From an uncultured SAR86 cluster bacterium (GTDB lineage Bacteria; Pseudomonadota; Gammaproteobacteria; Magnimaribacterales; AG-339-G14), in the NCBI GenBank assembly GCA_902614235.1, contig CACMKG010000002.1:1-64000 (forward strand): 64,000 nt of DNA. The letters are read 5' to 3'. Below, piece by piece: positions 1 through 9,392 of this stretch (its first letter is position 1; every line of letters begins with the position of its first letter). The translations under genes were made by a program, and so were the position numbers. The notes under the pieces are model-generated. The model saw only the letters and a program-made list of their open reading frames with translations, was not told the origin of the DNA and did no database searches.

Positions 1-1984
1 ATCTATTTTTAAGTTCAGTTATCTTATCTCTCATATTAGCGGCTTCTTCAAATTCTAATTTATTAGCATGCTCGATCATTAATTTTTCCAATGAATCAAT
101 TTGTTTAGCTAATTCTTTAGGAGATAAATAATCTTCCTCAATTTTTTTATCCATTTCGGAAATAAATTGTTTTTTGGTAAAGTTTTTAGAACCTTCCATG
201 ACATCTGAAACTGGTTTAATTATTCCCGTCGGAATAATTTTATTTTTTTTATTGAATTCGAGTTGAATCTTTCTTCTCTTTTCAGTTGTTTTGATTGCTC
301 TTTCTATTGATCCTGTTTCTTTGTCAGCATATAAAATAGCATGTCCATTGATATGTCTTGCAGCCCTTCCTATAGTTTGAATTATTGAAGTTTCAGATCT
401 TAAAAACCCTTCTTTATCCGCATCAAGAATTGCGACAAGAGAGACTTCTGGAAGATCTAGGCCTTCTCTTAATAAATTAATACCTACCAATACATCAAAA
501 TTACCAAGTCTCAAATCTCTTAAGATTTCAATTCTTTCTACTGTATCAATGTCAGAATGAAGATATCGCACATTGATATCTCTTTCAAACAAGTACTGAC
601 TCAGATCTTCAGCCATTCTTTTGGTTAAAACAGTTGCCAGAACTCTTTCTTTTTTCTTAACTTTTTCACTTATTTCTGACATCAAGTCGTCGACTTGATT
701 GGTCGCAGGTCTTATTTCTATAGTTGGATCTACTAATCCAGTTGGTCGAACAATCAAATCTACTTTCTGTTCCATATTATTTTCTTCATATTCTCCTGGA
801 GTTGCTGAAACAAATATTTTTTGACCCGAAATCGATTCCCATTCGTCAAATCTTAAAGGCCTGTTGTCTAATGCACTTGGCAGTCTAAACCCATACTCTG
901 TTAAAGTTTCTTTTCTTGATCTATCACCTCGATACATTCCTTTTATTTGAGGTAACGAAACATGAGACTCATCAACAAAAACTATTGCATCTTCTGGTAA
1001 GTATTCATAAAGAGTGGGAGGAGATTCTCCCTCTTTCCTTCCAGAAAGATATCTTGAATAATTTTCAATACCCGAACAAAATCCAAGTTCCTTTATCATT
1101 TCAATGTCATATTTTGTTCTTTCTTCAATTCTTTGCGCTTCTATAAATTTTTCGTTTTTTTTGAAAAATCTCACTCTTTCCCGCATTTCACTTCTAATTT
1201 CTTTGGTGGCATTCAACATAATTTCTCGTGAAGTAACGTAGTGTGTTTTAGGAAAAATTGTAATTCTAGGAACCTCTTTAAAAATTTCACCCGTAAGAGG
1301 ATCAAACATTTTTAACGATTCTATTTCATTATCAAACAGCTCTATTCTAAGAGCCTCTGCTTCAGATTCTGCAGGAAATACGTCTATTACATCTCCTTTC
1401 ACTCTATAAGTTGCTCTGGAGAATTCAATATCATTTCTTTTATATTGAAGTTCAGCTAGTCTAAGTAGCAGAACATTTTGATCTATCTCATCCCCTCTAT
1501 CTAAATGAAGGACCATTTGAAGATAAGATTTAGGGTCGCCAAGACCATAGATTGCAGATACCGATGCAACAATCACAACGTCTCTTCTTTCCATAATCGC
1601 CTTTGTTGCTGAAAGACGCATCTGCTCAATGTGTTCATTAATAGAAGCATCTTTCTCAATGAACGTATCTGAGGTGGGTACGTACGCTTCAGGCTGATAG
1701 TAATCATAATAAGATACAAAATATTCAACTGCATTGTTAGGAAAGAATTCTTTAAATTCGCCGTAAAGCTGCGCTGCAAGGGTTTTATTGTGTGCCATGA
1801 CTATTGCGGGTCTTTGTACTTCTTGAATTACATTGGCCATAGCAAAGGTTTTTCCGGATCCTGTCACCCCTTGTAGTGTCTGATTTAAAAGACCATCATT
1901 TAGGCCTTTAACAAGTTCTGAAATCGCATTTGGCTGATCTCCAGCAGGCTTAAAATCTGATTTTATTTCAAATGTTTTACTCAT
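1..1984 (-). CDS. uvrB: UvrABC excision nuclease subunit B (3' end cut by window edge)
   Basis: UvrB is the damage-verifying helicase-like subunit of nucleotide excision repair; it is loaded by UvrA and recruits UvrC. My translation begins [20 protein letters not shown]. It shows Walker A TGSGKT at residues 41-46, the damage-probing beta-hairpin region with [10 protein letters not shown], helicase motif DESH, and the RAARH motif. The visible end has the UVR motif ([13 protein letters not shown]) that contacts UvrC. 661 codons are visible; Escherichia coli UvrB has 673, so only a short tail is missing. The start is the first ATG after the divergent tRNA promoter; the ribosome site is weak. Identity is very secure. 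Confidence 0.97.
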   Translation of the reverse strand, partial: MSKTFEIKSDFKPAGDQPNAISELVKGLNDGLLNQTLQGVTGSGKTFAMANVIQEVQRPAIVMAHNKTLAAQLYGEFKEFFPNNAVEYFVSYYDYYQPEAYVPTSDTFIEKDASINEHIEQMRLSATKAIMERRDVVIVASVSAIYGLGDPKSYLQMVLHLDRGDEIDQNVLLLRLAELQYKRNDIEFSRATYRVKGDVIDVFPAESEAEALRIELFDNEIESLKMFDPLTGEIFKEVPRITIFPKTHYVTSREIMLNATKEIRSEMRERVRFFKKNEKFIEAQRIEERTKYDIEMIKELGFCSGIENYSRYLSGRKEGESPPTLYEYLPEDAIVFVDESHVSLPQIKGMYRGDRSRKETLTEYGFRLPSALDNRPLRFDEWESISGQKIFVSATPGEYEENNMEQKVDLIVRPTGLVDPTIEIRPATNQVDDLMSEISEKVKKKERVLATVLTKRMAEDLSQYLFERDINVRYLHSDIDTVERIEILRDLRLGNFDVLVGINLLREGLDLPEVSLVAILDADKEGFLRSETSIIQTIGRAARHINGHAILYADKETGSIERAIKTTEKRRKIQLEFNKKNKIIPTGIIKPVSDVMEGSKNFTKKQFISEMDKKIEEDYLSPKELAKQIDSLEKLMIEHANKLEFEEAANMRDKITELKNR

Positions 1985-2002
1985 ATTTCATACTTTTTTG
2001 CT

Positions 2003-2009
2003 TATAATA
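2003..2009. promoter_or_regulatory. Overlapping -10 elements of divergent tRNA-Asn and uvrB promoters
   Basis: The plus strand reads TATAAT at 2003-2008, 11 bases before the tRNA 5' end, as expected for a sigma70 -10 box. The opposite strand reads TATTAT over 2009-2004, about 20 bases before the uvrB start codon. No good -35 hexamer is visible for either direction. The two promoters would share the same bases and so compete for polymerase. This is inferred from sequence match only. Confidence 0.5.
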
Positions 2010-2019
2010 CACCTCGTTT

Positions 2020-2095
2020 TCCGCGATAGCTCAGTTGGTAGAGCAAATGACTGTTAATCATTGGGTCGCAGGTTCGAGCCCTGCTCGCGGAGCCA
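2020..2095 (+). tRNA. tRNA-Asn (anticodon GTT)
   Basis: A full cloverleaf can be drawn. The acceptor stem TCCGCGA (2020-2026) pairs with TCGCGGA (2085-2091). The D arm has GCTC/GAGC, and the anticodon stem ATGA/TCAT encloses the loop CTGTTAA with anticodon GTT at 2053-2055. The T arm has GGTTCGAGCC. The discriminator base is G and the terminal CCA (2093-2095) is encoded. The next gene starts eight bases after CCA, so the tRNA and that mRNA probably come from one transcript. Confidence 0.97.
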
Positions 2096-2103
2096 GCTCA
2101 AAA

Positions 2104-2820
2104 ATGCCTATTTATAATAAAGATAACACAGACCCTTATAAACTTAGTAGAACAAGGATAGAAAATTTTTGTAGATGTAAGAAATGTTTCTATCTTGAAG
2201 AAAAATTAGGAATCTCAAGGCCTGCTTCCTTCCCCTTTAATTTAAATAATGCGGTTGATGAATTATTAAAGGAAGAATTTGATTCTTTCAGAGGCACCAA
2301 TAAAAACCATCCATATATCGAAGAAAACGGCTTAGATGCTAAACCTTTTGATCATCCTAATATAGAAGATTGGCGAACTAGAAACAAAGGCATTGGCTTT
2401 TTAGACGAAGAAACAAATTTATATTTTTACGGCTTAGTGGATGATGTTTGGATTAATACAAAAACAGATCAATTGATTTTAGTAGACTATAAAGCCACCT
2501 CAAAAAAGGGAGAAGTAACTTTAGATGCGCCATGGCAGATTTCTTATAAAAGACAAATAGAAATATATCAATGGTTGTTTAGAAAAAATGGATTTGATGT
2601 TCAAAATATTGGATATTTTGTTTATTGCAACGGCATAAAAGAAAATGTTTTATTCAATAATGAATTGAAATTTAAAGTTAAAATCATACCTCATAAAGGG
2701 GATGATTCATGGTTAGATAAAACTGTGAAAGAAATTTACCAGGTTTTAAACTCTGAAGAAATTCCAGAACCGAGCCCAAATTGTGAATACTGTAGATATG
2801 TTAAAAAAGCTAATTTATAA
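2104..2820 (+). CDS. PD-(D/E)XK nuclease-like protein with possible Fe-S cysteines
   Basis: A 238-residue protein. The nuclease core is visible as GLVDDVW, then LILVDYKATSK (the D...D/E-x-K site), then QISYKRQIEIYQWLF (QxxxY motif IV, as in RecB and Cas4). Cysteines lie at the N-terminus (FCRCKKCFY) and C-terminus (NCEYCRY). This layout resembles the 4Fe-4S clamp of Cas4/AddB-type nucleases, but the cluster is inferred. No CRISPR or cas gene is nearby, so a general DNA repair role is more likely than adaptation. I chose the ATG at 2104 because the longer frame would start inside the tRNA. The only ribosome-site-like bases, GGAG, lie in the tRNA acceptor stem. Confidence 0.75.
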   Translation: MPIYNKDNTDPYKLSRTRIENFCRCKKCFYLEEKLGISRPASFPFNLNNAVDELLKEEFDSFRGTNKNHPYIEENGLDAKPFDHPNIEDWRTRNKGIGFLDEETNLYFYGLVDDVWINTKTDQLILVDYKATSKKGEVTLDAPWQISYKRQIEIYQWLFRKNGFDVQNIGYFVYCNGIKENVLFNNELKFKVKIIPHKGDDSWLDKTVKEIYQVLNSEEIPEPSPNCEYCRYVKKANL

Positions 2821-2823
2821 AAC

Positions 2824-3759
2824 ATGCTAATAAATTTCCTAATTTTAATATCCGGTCTAGGTTTATTGGTACTAGGCGCAGAGTATTTTGTTTCCAACAC
2901 GTCAAAACTTGGAGCTAAGTTAAAATTAAATGATATGTTTCTTGGAATCACCGTGGTTGCTCTCGGAACCTCTATTCCAGAAGTTTTTGTAAGTATTTCA
3001 TCCATAATTAATGATTCACCAGAATTAGCAGTTGGAAATTCAATTGGCTCAAACATAGCCAATATTGGTCTAATTTTTGGTATCAGTTGTTTTTTTCTTT
3101 CTAAGTCTGTGCTTGATATTAATTTAAGAGATATATTTTTACTAATTTTATCGGTTTTAATTTCAGGTTATGTCATCTTTGATTTTTCAATCTCTAAAAG
3201 TGATTCATTTATATTAGTTTGTTTCTTAATTCTTTTCATACTCCACCTTCTTAGACAGAAATCTAGTGATGAAAATAATCCTGAAGAAGATGGAATAGGA
3301 AAAAATATTTTTTTTATTCTCTTGAGTCTATTGATCCTACTTTCAGGATCAGAATTAACAGTTAATGGTGGAAAAAATCTTGCTTTAGCTTTTGGAGTAT
3401 CTAATACGGTTATAGGACTTACTCTTGTTGCTATTGGAACAAGTTTGCCCGAGTTAGCAGCATCATTTTCTGCATTAAAAAGAAAAAAAGGCAATATGGT
3501 TATTGGAAATATAATCGGATCAAATATCCTAAACCTAGTTTTAATTTTTCCGATAATAGGTTTTGCAACAAAAGTCATCTTAGATTCGAAAATATTCGAA
3601 AGAGACTTTCTTTTAATGAGTCTTTTTACAGCAATTTTTGTAATTTTTATAACTTTTGGTGAAAACCAAAATAGAATAAAAAAATTAATTTATCCTTTCT
3701 TAGGTTTGGGTCTTGTCATCTGGACCTTTTACTATCAAGCGAGTTTATTTTTAAACTAG
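2824..3759 (+). CDS. Calcium/sodium antiporter, CaCA family (YrbG-like)
   Basis: An inner-membrane exchanger of 311 residues with about ten hydrophobic segments and two inverted alpha repeats, the family signature. Repeat 1 contains GTSIPEVFVSISS and repeat 2 contains GTSLPELAASFSA; each is followed by a GNxxGSN motif (GNSIGSNIANIG, GNIIGSNILNLV). The acidic residues in these repeats bind the cation. It likely exports Ca2+ in exchange for Na+ or H+, but the ion cannot be fixed from sequence. It starts four bases after the nuclease stop and probably shares its transcript. Its 3' end overlaps cysS, which runs towards it. Confidence 0.88.
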   Translation: MLINFLILISGLGLLVLGAEYFVSNTSKLGAKLKLNDMFLGITVVALGTSIPEVFVSISSIINDSPELAVGNSIGSNIANIGLIFGISCFFLSKSVLDINLRDIFLLILSVLISGYVIFDFSISKSDSFILVCFLILFILHLLRQKSSDENNPEEDGIGKNIFFILLSLLILLSGSELTVNGGKNLALAFGVSNTVIGLTLVAIGTSLPELAASFSALKRKKGNMVIGNIIGSNILNLVLIFPIIGFATKVILDSKIFERDFLLMSLFTAIFVIFITFGENQNRIKKLIYPFLGLGLVIWTFYYQASLFLN

Positions 3760-5127
3760 TTTTTTCCAGATAGTTTTCTCGCCGTCATCTTCTAAGGCAA
3801 TATTTAAAGAGGAAAGTTTTTCCCTAATCAAATCAGCTTTCTTAAAGTCTTTGTTGAGTCTTGCTTGATCTCTTTCTTTGATCATCAATTCAATATCTTC
3901 GTTAGATATTTTTTTACTTGAATCATATTGAAAATAATCCTGCGAAGAATTATTTAAGATACCTAAAAGATTACCCAAAACTTTTAAAGTATTTGAAAGC
4001 TTTTCTTTAGCTTTCTTATCCGATTTATTTGAATTAATCCCTTGAGAAATTTTTTGAAGAATTTTAAGAGCTTTTGAAGTATTGAAGTCATCTTTAAGCG
4101 CAGATTTAAATGAGTCGATAATCTCATTATCAACTTCTGAGGAATTAAATTTTTTTAAATCTTTTAAGGATTCATATAGTTTGTCTAAAATATTTTTTGA
4201 CTCCTTAATCGAATCATTAGTGTAATTGATTGGTTTTCTATAATGAGTTAAGAGAAAAAAGGTCTTTAAGACTTCAGGGTGATAATCATTGAGAAGGTCC
4301 CTAATAGTGAGATAATTACCTAGAGACTTAGACATTTTCTTTCCATCTACGTTTAAAGGAGCAACATGAATCCAGTAATTTGCAAAATCAGAATTGTTGG
4401 CACATTCTGATTGAGCTATTTCGTTTTCGTGATGAGGAAACTTTAAATCTAAACCACCGCCATGAATGTCAAAGTTAGCACCTAGATATTTATTGCTCAT
4501 CGCGGAACATTCTATATGCCAGCCTGGCCTACCTGGCCCCCACTTTGAATTCCACGAAGGCTCTTCATTTGTTTTTTTCCACAAAACAAAATCATTTGGA
4601 TTTTTTTTATTTTTATCTATTTCTACTCTAGATCCTGAGTCTAAATCGTCTTGAACTCTATTAGAGAGTTTTCCATAATCAGGAAACTTTTCTATGTCAA
4701 AGTAAACATCTGAGCCTTCTTTGGAGTAAGCAAATTCGTTAGATTCCAAATTTTCAATCATTTTAAGAATATCTTCGATATGCTCAGACACTTTGGGTTC
4801 TAAACTGGGTGGTTGTATATCCAAAGCTTTAAAATCATCATTCATAGCTTCAATAAATTTGTCTGTTATCAAATTGAATGGCACGTGTTCTTCTTTGGCT
4901 TTTTCAATTATTTTGTCATCGATATCTGTAATATTTCTTAGGTAATTAACTTCATATCCCAGAAATTTAAAAAAATTTACCATCACATCAAAACTAAAAA
5001 AAGTTCTAGCATGTCCAATATGACAAAAATCATAAATTGTCATGCCGCAAACATACATGTTAATTTTTCCTTTTTTTATGGACTTAAATTCTTCTTTGAG
5101 ACTTGATTGAGAATTAAAAATTTTCAT
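3751..5127 (-). CDS. cysS: Cysteinyl-tRNA synthetase
   Basis: A class I aminoacyl-tRNA synthetase that charges tRNA-Cys; 458 residues, normal for the family. It has the HIGH motif (HIGH, residues 36-39) and KMSKS (KKMSKSLGN). The zinc-binding cysteine selector is visible as MYVCGMT near residue 27 plus ECSAMSN and the HHENEIAQSEC segment. The C-terminal anticodon-binding part is lysine-rich. The last nine bases overlap the antiporter gene, which converges on it. Identity is secure. Confidence 0.97.
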   Translation of the reverse strand: MKIFNSQSSLKEEFKSIKKGKINMYVCGMTIYDFCHIGHARTFFSFDVMVNFFKFLGYEVNYLRNITDIDDKIIEKAKEEHVPFNLITDKFIEAMNDDFKALDIQPPSLEPKVSEHIEDILKMIENLESNEFAYSKEGSDVYFDIEKFPDYGKLSNRVQDDLDSGSRVEIDKNKKNPNDFVLWKKTNEEPSWNSKWGPGRPGWHIECSAMSNKYLGANFDIHGGGLDLKFPHHENEIAQSECANNSDFANYWIHVAPLNVDGKKMSKSLGNYLTIRDLLNDYHPEVLKTFFLLTHYRKPINYTNDSIKESKNILDKLYESLKDLKKFNSSEVDNEIIDSFKSALKDDFNTSKALKILQKISQGINSNKSDKKAKEKLSNTLKVLGNLLGILNNSSQDYFQYDSSKKISNEDIELMIKERDQARLNKDFKKADLIREKLSSLNIALEDDGEKTIWKKLV

Positions 5128-5148
5128 TTATCTAAATTGTCTAATAAG

Positions 5149-5154
5149 TATTAT
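5149..5154 (+). promoter_or_regulatory. Candidate -10 box for ppiB-lpxH
   Basis: TATTAT sits 11 bases before the ATG at 5166, in the short gap between the divergent cysS and ppiB genes. A start site 6-8 bases downstream would give an mRNA with almost no leader, and no Shine-Dalgarno sequence is seen. The -35 region is not recognisable. Confidence 0.35.
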
Positions 5155-5165
5155 ACTGCGTGATT

Positions 5166-5660
5166 ATGAATGAAATAATTATTTTAGCTTTAACAACTTC
5201 TTTGGGAAATTTTGAAATAGAACTTTATCCTGAACAAGCGCCAGTCACTTCGGCAAATTTTCTCGAATATGCAGAGGAAGGCTTTTTTGAAAATGTACTT
5301 TTTCATCGAGTCATTCCAGGTTTTGTAATTCAAGGCGGAGGATTTGAAATTGGAATGGAGCAAAAACCTACCAAGGATCCAATTGTTAACGAAGCTGATA
5401 ATGGCTTGAAAAATGAAAAGTATACGCTATCTATGGCAAGAACTAGTGAACCAAACTCTGCTACTTCTCAGTTTTTTATCAATCTAACTGATAATAAATC
5501 TTTAGACTATCCTTCGATGGGAGGTTATGCTGTTTTCGGAAAAGTAATCAGCGGCTTTGAAGTCATTGATAAAATTGCTGAAGTAGAAACAGCAAATGCA
5601 GGATATCACCAAGATGTTCCTATAGAAGACGTTTACATTATCAGTGTAGAAAAAAAATAA
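5166..5660 (+). CDS. ppiB: Cyclophilin-type peptidyl-prolyl cis-trans isomerase
   Basis: A single cyclophilin domain of about 164 residues that catalyses proline isomerisation during folding. The catalytic block is clear: FENVLFHRVIPGFVIQGG (with the active Arg), then SMARTSEPNSATSQFFIN and GYAVFGKVISG. There is no convincing signal peptide, so it is probably the cytoplasmic PpiB type. I prefer ATG 5166; a GTG at 5160 in the same frame would add two residues. The stop codon is followed directly by the lpxH ATG, so the two form an operon. Confidence 0.93.
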   Translation: MNEIIILALTTSLGNFEIELYPEQAPVTSANFLEYAEEGFFENVLFHRVIPGFVIQGGGFEIGMEQKPTKDPIVNEADNGLKNEKYTLSMARTSEPNSATSQFFINLTDNKSLDYPSMGGYAVFGKVISGFEVIDKIAEVETANAGYHQDVPIEDVYIISVEKK

Positions 5661-6371
5661 ATGTCTGCGTGCTTAATTTCTGACTTACATTTACAAGAAA
5701 ATAGACCGGAATTAACCAAAGCATTTAAAAAATTTCTTGTTTCTCATGCAGCAAATGTCGATTCCCTATACATATTAGGAGATTTATTCGAGGCTTGGAT
5801 AGGAGATGACTACGAAAATGACTTCATTGCAGAAGTAAAGTTTGAACTAAAAAGATATACGTCCCTTGGAAAAAAAATCTATTTGATGCATGGTAATAGA
5901 GATTTTCTCCTTGGGGATAAATTTTGCGATGAAATTGGAGGGCTATTATTAGATGATCCAACTACAATAAAAATCAATGATTTTGAAGTCATTCTGATGC
6001 ATGGAGATTCTCTGTGTACAGACGATTTAGATTACCAATCTTTTCGAACAGTGGTCAGAGATCAAACATGGAAAAATGATTTTTTAGAAAAAGAAATTTC
6101 AGAAAGAATTGAATTAGCGCAAAGTCTTAGAGAGGTTAGTAAGAGTGAAAATAAGGATAAAGCATACGAAATAATGGATGTTAATCTAATGACAGTAAAC
6201 GAAATTTTTCAGAAATTTAAGCATGATATTTTAATTCATGGCCATACTCATCGACCAAAAATTCATCAGGAAAAATACGGAACTAGATATGTTTTAGGCG
6301 ATTGGGAAAAAGAATATTACTTCTTAAAGATCAATAAATCTATAGAATTTATAAATGAAAAAATAGAATAG
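5661..6371 (+). CDS. lpxH: UDP-2,3-diacylglucosamine diphosphatase
   Basis: LpxH cleaves UDP-2,3-diacylglucosamine to lipid X, the fourth step of lipid A synthesis, at the inner face of the cytoplasmic membrane. The calcineurin-like metallophosphatase motifs appear in order: SDLHL near the N-terminus, GDLFEAWIGDD, GNRDFLLG, HGDSLCTDD, and HGHTHRP near the C-terminus. 236 residues is close to E. coli (240). It abuts ppiB as in many gammaproteobacteria. It shows that the cell makes lipid A and so has a true outer membrane, which fits the T2SS and TonB receptors here. Confidence 0.96.
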   Translation: MSACLISDLHLQENRPELTKAFKKFLVSHAANVDSLYILGDLFEAWIGDDYENDFIAEVKFELKRYTSLGKKIYLMHGNRDFLLGDKFCDEIGGLLLDDPTTIKINDFEVILMHGDSLCTDDLDYQSFRTVVRDQTWKNDFLEKEISERIELAQSLREVSKSENKDKAYEIMDVNLMTVNEIFQKFKHDILIHGHTHRPKIHQEKYGTRYVLGDWEKEYYFLKINKSIEFINEKIE

Positions 6372-6698
6372 TTAATCTGAGCTTTCTTCTATCGCTTCGT
6401 CTATAACTTTTTGCATTTCTCCACTTTGATACATATCCATCATAATATCGCTTCCACCAATTAATTCTCCATTGATGAAAAGTTGTGGAAAAGTTGGCCA
6501 GTTCGATATTGAAGGCAAAGTTTCTCTTATGTCTTGGTTGCTAAGAATATCAACAAAAGAAAATTCTTTACCACAAGCCATGAGAATTTGAGTGGCTCTC
6601 TGAGAAAATCCACATTGGGGCTTATCTGGAGATCCTTTCATAAACAATAGGATTGAATTATCTGATATTTGTTTTTTGATTCTTTCTTCTGTGCTCAT
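6372..6698 (-). CDS. grxD: Monothiol glutaredoxin
   Basis: A 108-residue Grx4-type protein with the CGFS active site at residues 29-32, followed by the conserved FVDI, WPTFPQLFINGELIGGSD glutathione-binding block. Family members carry and pass on 2Fe-2S clusters, often with BolA. It is the last gene of the long minus-strand run that begins at gspC, two bases after pdxJ. Its stop codon directly abuts the lpxH stop from the other strand. Confidence 0.95.
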   Translation of the reverse strand: MSTEERIKKQISDNSILLFMKGSPDKPQCGFSQRATQILMACGKEFSFVDILSNQDIRETLPSISNWPTFPQLFINGELIGGSDIMMDMYQSGEMQKVIDEAIEESSD

Positions 6699-6700
6699 AA

Positions 6701-7444
6701 TTATTTATTTGTAAGTTTTATATAGTTCTTTATAGTGTCACTTAGCCCAGAAATCAAGGCTTCTGAGACTAAAGCATGTCCGATTGAAACTTCTTCAATA
6801 TCCCCTAGGCTTAAAAATTTTTCTAAATTTAATAAACTCAAATCGTGGCCAGCGTTAAGTTCTAGGTTGATACTTTTCGCAAAATCTATAGCTTCTTGGA
6901 AGTCATTAATAACTTTCAAATCATTGTCTTTGAAAGCTTTTGCAAATGGGCCGGTATAAATTTCAACCCGATCAACTCCAATTTCCTTGGCACCCTCAAG
7001 TTGATCGATATCATGATCAATGAAAAGAACTGTTCTAATCTTAAGTGAGTTCAATTGTTGAATGATTGGGATCAATCTCTTTTTTTCAGATAAAACATTC
7101 CATCCATGATCTGAAGTTAATTGATCGCTTGCGTCAGGAACTAAAGTGCATTGTGTAGGAATAAAACTTTCTACCAAGTTCATAAATCCTGGATAGTCGC
7201 CTGAACTTCCTTCAAATGGATTTCCTTCAATATTAAATTCCACGTCTAGTTCGTTTGTAACCTTGGATAATAATTCAAGATCGTAAGGACGAATGTGTCT
7301 TAGATCTGGTCTCGGGTGAGCTGTAATTCCTTTAGCTCCATTTTGAATACAAATTCTAGAAAAATTTTCTATACAGGGAACTTCTCCCTTACGGGAGTTC
7401 CTTATGAGAGCTACTTTGTTTACATTAACGCTTAAATTGGTCAT
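6701..7444 (-). CDS. pdxJ: Pyridoxine 5'-phosphate synthase
   Basis: PdxJ condenses 1-deoxyxylulose 5-phosphate with 3-amino-1-hydroxyacetone phosphate to pyridoxine 5'-phosphate. Visible family blocks are the N-terminal strand LSVNVNKVA, HPRPDLRHIR (phosphate and substrate binding), EFNIEGNP, TLVPDAS and the C-terminal NAGHDLSLLN and SIGHALVSEAL. The segment wording (VNVNKVALIRNSR, HPRPD, NIEGNP) resembles the form I recall from Bacteroidetes more than the E. coli form (NIDHVATLRQARGT, HLREDRRHI). It overlaps tauE by four bases (ATGA), not the usual recO-acpS neighbours. Confidence 0.93.
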   Translation of the reverse strand: MTNLSVNVNKVALIRNSRKGEVPCIENFSRICIQNGAKGITAHPRPDLRHIRPYDLELLSKVTNELDVEFNIEGNPFEGSSGDYPGFMNLVESFIPTQCTLVPDASDQLTSDHGWNVLSEKKRLIPIIQQLNSLKIRTVLFIDHDIDQLEGAKEIGVDRVEIYTGPFAKAFKDNDLKVINDFQEAIDFAKSINLELNAGHDLSLLNLEKFLSLGDIEEVSIGHALVSEALISGLSDTIKNYIKLTNK

Positions 7445-8199
7445 TGAAATAATGATACTCCTGTTCCGTCATAAACCAACTTTAATCCAGCAAGGATCAA
7501 ACAAAAGTAACTAAGATTATAAAAAAAATCCTGACTAACTTTATTAGTCAAATAGGCTCCAAAATAAACTCCAAGTGGAGCTAAAGGAAGAAGAACAGCA
7601 GAGATATAAAAATTTTGTAAATTAATTTGTCCAAAATATGCATAAGGGATTAATTTAATTAAATTTAATGATAAAAAGAATACGGCTGTTGTCGCAACAT
7701 AAATTCTTCTATCTAGTCGCATCGGCAACAAATAAAAACTTATTGGCAAACCCCCAGCGTGAATTGAAAAACTTGTAAAGCCAGAAAGAATAGACCAGAA
7801 ACTGCCAATTTTTTTTGATGAATTAAAAGCTACCTCTTGAATGGATGTTAAAAAATAATTTAACCCAAATCCTAATGCTATTAGTCCTAATATAACTCTT
7901 AAAGAATTCTCAGAGAGATACTGAAAAGTAATTGTTCCAATTACTATACCTAGAAGAGAAAAAGGAATAATAAACTTTAAAATTTCTTTATTCCATAATC
8001 CCTTAAACCTATGGATTGTTATTAAATCCATAAATATTAAAGGAATTACCAATATTGATAATGCTTGTATAGGTGAGATGAAAAGAGACATCATTGGAAT
8101 TGCTAGAATAGGCAAGCCCATTCCAAATCCAGCCTTTCCCATTCCATGGACAAATACCGAAAGAAGAGCGACAACATAAAATAAAGGCTCTAAAACCAT
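7441..8199 (-). CDS. TauE/SafE-family membrane permease
   Basis: A 252-residue integral membrane protein with seven to eight hydrophobic segments and the paired half-repeat layout of the TauE/SafE (DUF81) family. Conserved glycine-rich turns such as GKAGFGMGLPILAIP and SGFTSFSIHAGGLP are visible. The family includes exporters of sulfite, sulfoacetate and other small organosulfur anions; the substrate here is not known. It is packed between the serine hydrolase gene (two-base gap) and pdxJ (four-base overlap), so it is cotranscribed with them. Confidence 0.8.
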   Translation of the reverse strand: MVLEPLFYVVALLSVFVHGMGKAGFGMGLPILAIPMMSLFISPIQALSILVIPLIFMDLITIHRFKGLWNKEILKFIIPFSLLGIVIGTITFQYLSENSLRVILGLIALGFGLNYFLTSIQEVAFNSSKKIGSFWSILSGFTSFSIHAGGLPISFYLLPMRLDRRIYVATTAVFFLSLNLIKLIPYAYFGQINLQNFYISAVLLPLAPLGVYFGAYLTNKVSQDFFYNLSYFCLILAGLKLVYDGTGVSLFQ

Positions 8200-8201
8200 A
8201 T

Positions 8202-9389
8202 CTACAAAATTGAATAGAATAACTCTGTTAAATCATTAGCTGATTTAAATAATTTACCAGGTGGGTGCATGTAATTCTTTGTGAATCCAAATCCAATGCC
8301 CCTTTTTTTATCAGCAAACCCAACAGAACCTCCAACGCCTGAGTGACCAAAAAGATCGGGGTTTTGTCCTAAAGGGGAGTATGGGTTTTCTATCATGAAA
8401 CCAAGACCAAATTTAATTGGAAGATTTAATAAAACTGTATCCGGACCAGAAGAGTGGACCTTAATAGCTTGTTCAAGAGTCTCCCTTTTGATAAAAGAGT
8501 TGTCATTCAAATCGCTCAAAACACTATAAAATCTTGAAATGCCTTTTGCTGAAGCAAATCCATTAGCAGCTGGAATCTCAGCTTTTTTCCAAGCGTTGCT
8601 ATTGACAGAATTTTTTTCTGTTTGCGTATTAAAGAATGCTTTCTGAAAATCACTTTCTTTTAAGAGATTTACAACAGGTCTGATCCTTTTTGGAAGAAGC
8701 CAAGAAGGCATACTAAAAAAAGCTTTTGCTAAGATCGGTGATCTTATTTTTGACATGACAATGTCCGAAGTACGTTTGATATCCTCATTATCAAGTCCGA
8801 ATATAAAATCTATATTATAAGCATCTGCAATCTTCTCTTTGAAATAGGTACCCAGAGATCTTCCGTCCACCCTTCTTACAACCTCCCCAACAAGAAAGCC
8901 AAAAGTTAAAGCATGATAGCTTTGGGCAGAGCCAGGGGTGTAAAAAGGTTTTTGTTTTGCTAATTTGGTGACAAACAAATTCCAATTAGTCCAGTCTTCA
9001 TTGGTAATTTTAAAATTATCTTCAAAAGCGAACATTCCAGCTCTATGAGTTAGTAGATCTTTAATTTTAGTATCTTCTTTCCCGTTGCAACCATATTCTG
9101 GCCAGTAGAAAGATACTTTTTCATTTAAATCAATTTTTCTTTCTTCTATAAGTTTAAGAATGCAAGCAGAAGTCATAGCTTTAGATACAGAAAAAGTATT
9201 GCACAAAGTGTCTTCTTCCCAAGAGCGCCTTCTGTTGGCATCCTGGTAGCCACCCCATAGATTTATAACGCTTTCTCCTTCTATTTCAATGGAAATAGCT
9301 GCACCAAGTTCGAATTTTGAATTTATGGATTCTTCGAAATATTCTCTTAATTCAATAAATTTAGGATCGCAATATCCGTTTACGCTCAT
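8202..9389 (-). CDS. Serine hydrolase of the beta-lactamase (class C/EstB) family
   Basis: A 395-residue protein with the penicillin-binding-protein fold. The nucleophile motif SxxK is SVSK at residues 67-70, the tyrosine motif is near residue 158 (SYHALTFG), and a late HSGVGGSVGF takes the place of the KTG box. This set is typical of EstB-type esterases and similar enzymes of family PF00144. True beta-lactamase activity is unlikely because there is no signal peptide and no YxN. The natural substrate is unknown. It sits three bases after the alpha/beta hydrolase gene in the T2SS-led operon. Confidence 0.82.
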   Translation of the reverse strand: MSVNGYCDPKFIELREYFEESINSKFELGAAISIEIEGESVINLWGGYQDANRRRSWEEDTLCNTFSVSKAMTSACILKLIEERKIDLNEKVSFYWPEYGCNGKEDTKIKDLLTHRAGMFAFEDNFKITNEDWTNWNLFVTKLAKQKPFYTPGSAQSYHALTFGFLVGEVVRRVDGRSLGTYFKEKIADAYNIDFIFGLDNEDIKRTSDIVMSKIRSPILAKAFFSMPSWLLPKRIRPVVNLLKESDFQKAFFNTQTEKNSVNSNAWKKAEIPAANGFASAKGISRFYSVLSDLNDNSFIKRETLEQAIKVHSSGPDTVLLNLPIKFGLGFMIENPYSPLGQNPDLFGHSGVGGSVGFADKKRGIGFGFTKNYMHPPGKLFKSANDLTELFYSIL

Positions 9390-9392
9390 TTA

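Noticed and set aside
2035-2103. Longer start for the nuclease inside the tRNA-Asn gene
   Set aside because: It would translate the tRNA; ATG 2104 gives a normal nuclease N-terminus.
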